Below are positions 62,954 to 64,000 of a DNA stretch of 64,000 nucleotides, piece by piece. The position numbers and the translations under genes are program-made. The stretch's first letter is position 1. Each line of letters begins with the position of its first letter. The notes under the pieces are model-generated. The model saw nothing but the letters and a program-made list of their open reading frames with translations. It had not been told where the DNA came from and made no database searches. Origin of the DNA: JANQEU01 sp965228045 (lineage in GTDB: Bacteria > Bacteroidota > Bacteroidia > Cytophagales > Cyclobacteriaceae); the NCBI GenBank assembly GCA_965228045.1, contig OZ245789.1, forward strand, positions 4,774,001 through 4,838,000, in the 5' to 3' direction.

Positions 62954-63711
62954 AATTGAATTTCAAAAAATTAGGCTCAGGAACTCCATTGCTGGTACTA
63001 CATGGTGTCTTTGGTTCTTTGGATAATTGGATGACCGTGGGCAGGAAGCTCTCGGAGCAAAATCTTGTTTACCTGATTGATGCCAGAAATCATGGTCAAT
63101 CACCGCATTCTGACGATTTTTCCTTTGAGGTCATGAGTGATGATCTCCATCAGCTCATCCATGATGAAAACATGGGAAAGGTTAACATTCTCGGTCATTC
63201 TATGGGTGGTAAAACTGCCATGACTTTTGCTTGTGCTCATTCAAATTTGGTAGATAAACTGATCGTAGTGGATATCGCTCCTAAACCCTATCCGCCACAT
63301 CATCAAAAGATTTTCGAGGCATACAAATCCGTTGATTTAAAAAATATAGTGTCACGTGAGGAGGCGGAAAAGGCAATCCAACCCATAATCCCTGACGTTG
63401 GGGTCAGTCAGTTTATCCTTAAAAACCTGACAAGAGATTCGGACGGAAACTTTAAGTGGAAACTGAATATTAAAGTAATAGAAGAAAAGGTGTCTCAAAT
63501 CATTGAGGGATTGTCTGATGAAAACATTTTCGAAGGTCCAACGCTTTTCATAAGGGGTGAAAATTCTGATTACGTCCTTGATGAAGACAGAGATATGATC
63601 AAAAAACATTTTCCGGAAAGCAATATTGTAACCATCAAGGATGCCGGTCATTGGGTACATGCTGAGAAGCCTGAGGAGCTCCTTACCACGGTCAATCACT
63701 TTCTTTTATGA
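62950..63711 (+). CDS. Alpha/beta hydrolase (YbfF-like esterase)
   Basis: The 253 residues show LLVLHGVFGSLDNWMTVG, DARNHGQSPHS, the nucleophile elbow ILGHSMGGKTAMTFA, IVVDIAPKPYPPHH and the catalytic His in IKDAGHWVHAEKPEELL. This matches the YbfF group of acyl-thioesterases/esterases better than BioH. It overlaps pdxJ by 4 bp (ATGA) and overlaps the next gene in the same way, so all three are coupled. Confidence 0.88.
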   Translation: MKLNFKKLGSGTPLLVLHGVFGSLDNWMTVGRKLSEQNLVYLIDARNHGQSPHSDDFSFEVMSDDLHQLIHDENMGKVNILGHSMGGKTAMTFACAHSNLVDKLIVVDIAPKPYPPHHQKIFEAYKSVDLKNIVSREEAEKAIQPIIPDVGVSQFILKNLTRDSDGNFKWKLNIKVIEEKVSQIIEGLSDENIFEGPTLFIRGENSDYVLDEDRDMIKKHFPESNIVTIKDAGHWVHAEKPEELLTTVNHFLL

Positions 63712-64000
63712 AAGTCAGGGAAATTTATTTGATCCCAACTTATCTATCTGAATCCAATGGACCTGGTTTTGTTGCAGATGATGTTAAAAACGAAATCCCC
63801 GGAATCACCCATTTTGCCGTGGAAAACATCCGCAGTGCTCGTAGATATTTGAGTTCCTTAAACCTCGGACTCTCTATTGAATCGCTCCATTTTTATACAC
63901 TTGACAAAACAAGCACTTACCAGGATTGTGCTCAAATTATTTTAGATATACAAAATGAAAAAATGGGTGTGATTTCAGAATCCGGCCTACCGGGAATCGC
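63708..64000 (+). CDS. Tetrapyrrole-methylase-family (RsmI-like) SAM methyltransferase, partial
   Basis: The reading frame starts at ATG 63708, overlapping the hydrolase stop, and runs to the window edge (97 codons). The start MKVREIYLIPTYLSESN and the later GVISESGLPGIA resemble the short RsmI-like paralogue seen in Bacteroidota, where the equivalent of the family DAGxPGIsDPG motif is SGLPGIA. Housekeeping RsmI methylates 16S rRNA C1402, but this variant may have another substrate. The C-terminus is outside the window. Confidence 0.75.
   Translation, partial: MKVREIYLIPTYLSESNGPGFVADDVKNEIPGITHFAVENIRSARRYLSSLNLGLSIESLHFYTLDKTSTYQDCAQIILDIQNEKMGVISESGLPGI

Noticed and set aside
60418..63711. 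The two alpha/beta hydrolases as a recent duplication across the yqeY-pdxJ junction
   Set aside because: Apart from the general fold motifs the sequences differ throughout, and they seem to belong to different subgroups.

Overview
The window looks like a chromosomal segment of a Bacteroidota bacterium, probably of the Cytophagales type. Three things point there: the order cvpA/CBS/nadK/DUF6089/uppS/bamA/ompH/ompH; promoters resembling the Bacteroidota TTG-N19-TAnnTTTG pattern with few Shine-Dalgarno sites; and many GTG/TTG starts with 1-4 bp gene overlaps. No rRNA, tRNA, CRISPR, insertion sequence or phage gene was seen. No gene-free stretch exceeds 300 bases.

Bases 1-34606 are one large surface-polysaccharide locus, nearly all on the minus strand and read from high to low coordinates. 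The upstream unit (34606 down to 15399) makes activated precursors: UDP-GlcA 4-epimerase, dTDP-sugar genes rfbB/A/C (no rfbD), ugd and a UDP-xylose synthase, a PAPS module (cysC, cysD, cysN, cysQ), GDP-fucose genes (gmd, fcl), and a four-gene set for a 2,3-diacetamido-uronic acid (tviB/wbpO, wbpD, wbpB, wbpE types). It also encodes the Wza-like export protein and a Wzz-like chain-length protein, and ends at a probable intrinsic terminator (15347-15374).

The downstream unit starts at a well-formed promoter (15275-15304) whose spacer holds an inverted repeat. It encodes a NusG/UpxY-type antiterminator, a winged-helix protein with a degenerate nucleotidyltransferase domain, the Wzm/Wzt ABC exporter, and a cassette of sugar-modifying enzymes: SDR, aminotransferase, AsnB-like amidotransferase, FemAB/GNAT acyltransferase, methyltransferase, FAD oxidoreductase, NodB/WbmS-like deacetylase, flavin reductase-like protein and formyltransferase. 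I infer that this cassette builds or decorates an unusual amidated, formylated or methylated sugar, possibly a chain cap recognised by Wzt. Two glycosyltransferases lie at the left edge, one of them on the plus strand and one cut by the window edge.

Bases 34656-52354 are mostly plus-strand housekeeping genes: ccmB-C-D-E-F (with a CxxxY-type CcmE), a UbiA-family prenyltransferase, purN, purH, the rod-shape operon mreB-mreC-mreD-mrdA-rodA, a convergent gene of unknown function, then tdk, recO, a 2-oxoglutarate/Fe(II) oxygenase and a chromate transporter. A bidirectional terminator at 52356-52377 closes this block.

Bases 52399-62201 are a minus-strand envelope-biogenesis operon (yqeY, cvpA, alpha/beta hydrolase, CBS protein, nadK, two outer-membrane barrel proteins, uppS, bamA, two Skp/OmpH proteins). 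The last block, divergent and on the plus strand, holds pdxJ, an alpha/beta hydrolase and the start of a tetrapyrrole-methylase-family protein cut by the window edge.
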